Source of the DNA: Halomonas sp.
Lineage (GTDB): Bacteria; Pseudomonadota; Gammaproteobacteria; Pseudomonadales; Halomonadaceae
NCBI RefSeq assembly: GCF_029263665.1
Contig: NZ_JAJUFQ010000001.1
Span: 307,875-371,874, forward strand
Direction of reading: 5' to 3'
Length of the DNA stretch: 64,000 bases
The position numbers and the translations under genes were made by a program. The notes under the pieces are model-generated. The model was not told where the DNA came from. It saw only the letters and a list, made by a program, of their open reading frames with translations, and searched no databases. Of the stretch, positions 61,536-64,000 are shown one piece after another (positions within the stretch are counted from its first letter, which is position 1; each line of letters opens with the position of its first letter).

Positions 61536-64000
61536 ATGGATATCAAAACAACGGAATTAGGTGGAAGCTTCAGCGATGTACCCTCATGGGTTCTGGAGGG
61601 CGACAACCTCGTTTTGGAAGAACCATCCAAGGTGCTGCTGCACCTGGACCCAAATGATATTCAATCCTTCTCTCGCGAAGGCGATGACCTGATCATCGTC
61701 ACCAATGACGGCCAGGTCATCACCCTGACTGACTTCTATGTAGACCCGGGCACAGGCCCCAGCGAGTTGTATCTCGTCGATGACGAAGGCGCCATCGTGT
61801 GGGCAAACCTTGGCCCCGCAGGCTCTGACGGTGTCGTCTTTGCCGAATTCATTCCTACTGGAGAAACGGCTGACTTCGCCATGGTAGCCGCGGGCGGCGC
61901 CGAGGATGGCATCAATCCCTGGGCAGTGGGAGGCGCAGCCGGACTGCTGGCCCTTGTAGCCGCCGCCACCGGTGGCGGTGGTGGTGGTGGTGGCGGCGGC
62001 GGAGATGATGATGGCCCCACCTCTCCGAACCCGGACACCACCGCTCCGGACGCCCCTGTCGTCAACCCGACCAATGGCAGCACCATCAGCGGTACTGCCG
62101 AGCCAGGCAGCACCATCGAAGTCGATACCGATGGTGACGGCAACCCCGATTACACCACGACGACCGACGATGACGGCAACTGGTCGATCACTCCAGATGA
62201 GCCGCTTGATGATGGCTCCGAGATCACCGTTACCGCGACCGATCCTTCCGGCAACACCAGTGATCCCACTACCACCACCGTTGACGGCATTGCTCCGGAC
62301 GCCCCTGTCGTTAACCCGACCAACGGCAGCACCATCAGCGGCACCGCCGAGCCAGGCAGCACCATCGAAGTCGATACCGATGGTGACGGCAACCCCGATT
62401 ACACCACGACGACCGATGATGACGGCAACTGGTCAATCACTCCAGATGAGCCGCTTGATGATGGCTCCGAGATCACTGTTACCGCAACCGATCCGGCCGG
62501 TAACACCAGCGACCCCACTACCACCACGGTTGATGGCACTGCACCGGATGCTCCGGTCGTCGATCCGACCAATGGAGAAACCATCAGCGGTACCGCTGAG
62601 CCAGGCAGCACCATCGAAGTCGATACCGATGGTGATGGTAACCCCGATTACACCGCCACAACTGATGATGACGGCAACTGGTCGGTCACTCCAGATGAGC
62701 CCCTTGCCGATGGCTCCGAAGTTACCGTTACCGCGACCGATCCGGCTGGCAACACCAGCGAACCCACCACCTCCACCGTCGACGCCACGGCTCCGGATGC
62801 TCCGGTTGTCGATCCGACCAATGGAGAAACCATCAGCGGTACCGCTGAGCCAGGTACCACCATCGAAGTCGATACCGATGGTGATGGTAACCCTGATTAC
62901 ACCGCCACAACTGATGATGATGGCAACTGGTCGGTCACTCCAGATGAGCCCCTTGCCGATGGCTCCGAAGTTACCGTTACCGCGACCGATCCGGCTGGCA
63001 ACACCAGCGAGCCCACCACTTCCACCATCGATGCCACGGCTCCGGATGCCCCGGTCATCAACCCAACCGATGGTAGCGTGATCAATGGTACTGCCGAGCC
63101 GGGGTCCACCGTCGGCGTCGATACCGATGGCGATGGTAACCCCGACTACACTGCACCAGTGGATGATGCAGGCAACTGGTCCGTCACTCCAGATGCTCCG
63201 CTGGATAACGGCACCGAAATCAGTGCCACCGCCACTGACCCGGCGGGCAACACCAGTGATCCGGCCACAGTAACCGTCGACACCTCGATCGTGATGGCAC
63301 CCGTGATCATCACGGCTGACGACGATGTGGGTGCCATCACGGATTCGCTGTCCAGCGGCGACAGCACCGATGACACCTTGCCGGTCCTCAACGGCACGGC
63401 ACCTGCCGACAGCACCGTGACCATCTTCCAGGATGGCACCGAGATTGGCACAGCAACCGCTGATGCCGATGGCAACTGGAGCTTCACCCCGGATGCCGAA
63501 CTGGCCGAAGGCGACTACAGCTTCACCGCCACCGCAACCGTCGACGGCAACACCTCCGATCCGAGTGCCGCCTTCGAGCTGACGGTCGACACCACTGCGC
63601 CGGATGCCCCGGTTGTCGATCCGACCGATGGCACGGAAATCACCGGTACTGCGGAACCGGGATCTACGGTCAACGTCGATACTGATGGCGACGGCACCCC
63701 GGACCTGACCGCCGAGGTCGATCCCGACGGCAACTGGAGCGTGACCCCAGAAACTCCGCTGGATAATGGCACCGAAATCAGCGCTACCGTCACTGACCCG
63801 GCCGGCAACACCAGCGATCCCGTCACCGCTACGGTGGATACCTCTGTTGTCATGCCGCCGGAAATTGGCTCGGTGACTGATGATGTCGGCGACGTGGTGG
63901 CTGACTTGGCTAGCGGTGACAGCACTGACGACACCCTGCCGACCCTCACCGGCACCGCCGCTGCCGACGCGACCATCACCATCTTCCAGGATGGCACCGA
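61536..64000 (+). CDS. Giant BapA-type repeat adhesin, N-terminal 821 residues (runs off the window)
   Basis: The open frame begins at the ATG 61536 (AAGGGAA upstream) and is unbroken to the window edge. Residues 1-115 resemble the BapA prefix-like domain (EEPSKVLLHLDPNDIQSF, DDLIIVTNDGQVITLTDFY). A hydrophobic stretch (AAGLLALVAAATG), eleven glycines (146-156) and DDD form the linker typical of this family. From residue 170 come Ig-like repeats: five 83-residue type A units, a 103-residue type B unit, another A, then a second B. Type A contains a DTDGDGNPDY loop likely to bind calcium. Such proteins are secreted by type I systems and promote biofilm formation; the C-terminal secretion signal and transporter would be outside the window. 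Confidence 0.88.
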   Translation, partial: MDIKTTELGGSFSDVPSWVLEGDNLVLEEPSKVLLHLDPNDIQSFSREGDDLIIVTNDGQVITLTDFYVDPGTGPSELYLVDDEGAIVWANLGPAGSDGVVFAEFIPTGETADFAMVAAGGAEDGINPWAVGGAAGLLALVAAATGGGGGGGGGGGDDDGPTSPNPDTTAPDAPVVNPTNGSTISGTAEPGSTIEVDTDGDGNPDYTTTTDDDGNWSITPDEPLDDGSEITVTATDPSGNTSDPTTTTVDGIAPDAPVVNPTNGSTISGTAEPGSTIEVDTDGDGNPDYTTTTDDDGNWSITPDEPLDDGSEITVTATDPAGNTSDPTTTTVDGTAPDAPVVDPTNGETISGTAEPGSTIEVDTDGDGNPDYTATTDDDGNWSVTPDEPLADGSEVTVTATDPAGNTSEPTTSTVDATAPDAPVVDPTNGETISGTAEPGTTIEVDTDGDGNPDYTATTDDDGNWSVTPDEPLADGSEVTVTATDPAGNTSEPTTSTIDATAPDAPVINPTDGSVINGTAEPGSTVGVDTDGDGNPDYTAPVDDAGNWSVTPDAPLDNGTEISATATDPAGNTSDPATVTVDTSIVMAPVIITADDDVGAITDSLSSGDSTDDTLPVLNGTAPADSTVTIFQDGTEIGTATADADGNWSFTPDAELAEGDYSFTATATVDGNTSDPSAAFELTVDTTAPDAPVVDPTDGTEITGTAEPGSTVNVDTDGDGTPDLTAEVDPDGNWSVTPETPLDNGTEISATVTDPAGNTSDPVTATVDTSVVMPPEIGSVTDDVGDVVADLASGDSTDDTLPTLTGTAAADATITIFQDGT
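62043..63287 (+). repeat. Five tandem 249-bp Ig-like repeat units (type A) in the adhesin
   Basis: Units begin at 62043, 62292, 62541, 62790 and 63039 with exactly 249-bp spacing. Units 1-4 are nearly identical at DNA level; unit 5 has drifted. Each encodes APDAPVV, an SGTAEPG turn, the DTDGDGNPDY loop, DGNWS and a final TDPAGNTS. High DNA identity points to recent duplication or conversion. Confidence 0.93.
63288..64000 (+). repeat. Type B (309-bp) and type A repeats alternating in the adhesin
   Basis: A 309-bp type B unit (63288-63596) encodes SSGDSTDDTLP, NGTAPADSTVTIFQDGT and DADGNWSF; a sixth type A unit occupies 63597-63845; a second type B unit starts at 63846 and is cut by the window edge. 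The region after the first five A units therefore seems to alternate A and B. Confidence 0.9.

Noticed and set aside
61736..63109. Several Ser/Val/Gly-rich open frames on the minus strand and a Pro/Met-rich one on the plus strand at the right end
   Set aside because: They are shadows of the adhesin repeats, recurring with the same 249-bp period; the adhesin frame is open throughout and has a start, ribosome binding site and family prefix.

Overview
The window reads as one contiguous stretch of chromosome from a gammaproteobacterium. The gene content and neighbourhoods (lptD-surA-pdxA-rsmA-apaG-apaH, rpsF-rpsR-rplI, cca beside folK/folB/plsY, a PhaR polyhydroxyalkanoate regulator, a six-gene Mrp Na+/H+ antiporter, a Tat-exported HiPIP and a cbb3 oxidase) suggest a halophile such as Halomonas or a relative. 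That assignment is inference from gene content; no rRNA is present.

Layout. 1-12 kb holds housekeeping genes: the 3' end of tsaD, folate genes, plsY, cca, glpE, then the minus-strand envelope/translation block apaH-apaG-rsmA-pdxA-surA-lptD, with the MurNAc-recycling pair amgK-murU divergent from lptD. 12-20 kb holds an OsmC-like protein, coq7, a HIT protein, a PrkB-type phosphoribulokinase coupled to a thioesterase, purD, phaR, rsmE, a periplasmic retropepsin-like protein and an MltB-type lipoprotein. 20.8-26.7 kb is the mrpAB-C-D-E-F-G operon. 26.9-38 kb carries hemH, two small unknown genes, dnaB, cstA, then rplI / membrane protein / rpsR / rpsF with a promoter and a candidate S6:S18 leader, and rlmB-rnr. 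Three tRNA-Leu(CAG) genes follow. 38.5-48 kb has a secreted nuclease, a stand-alone AsnC-type sensor, a HiPIP, the prkA-yeaH-spoVR stress cluster and fadH. A five-gene tRNA-Val/Asp array with a strong promoter lies at 48.1-48.7 kb. 49.7-59.4 kb is a complete cbb3 oxidase locus (ccoNOQP, ccoGHIS, a UreH-like membrane protein) ending with an FNR/ANR-type regulator. The last 4.5 kb changes character: AT-richer spacers, a glycosyltransferase coupled to a small membrane protein, and the start of a giant repeat adhesin that runs off the window.

How the parts work together. LptD and SurA build the outer membrane; AmgK/MurU, MltB and PlsY serve wall and membrane synthesis. Mrp supports Na+ and pH homeostasis. 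The oxidase genes include their own copper loading (CcoI), copper reduction (CcoG) and assembly factors, and an oxygen sensor sits directly downstream. The adhesin has the BapA-type prefix domain, a poly-glycine linker and two classes of Ig-like repeats, so this end of the window is likely a biofilm locus.

The most unusual points are a SurA that lacks both parvulin domains, short tandem repeats sitting on or beside the stop codons of cca, apaH and coq7, cstA lying between rplI and dnaB, a nested terminator hairpin just upstream of the FNR-type gene, and nearly identical 249-bp repeats in the adhesin. I found no CRISPR array, insertion sequence or prophage.
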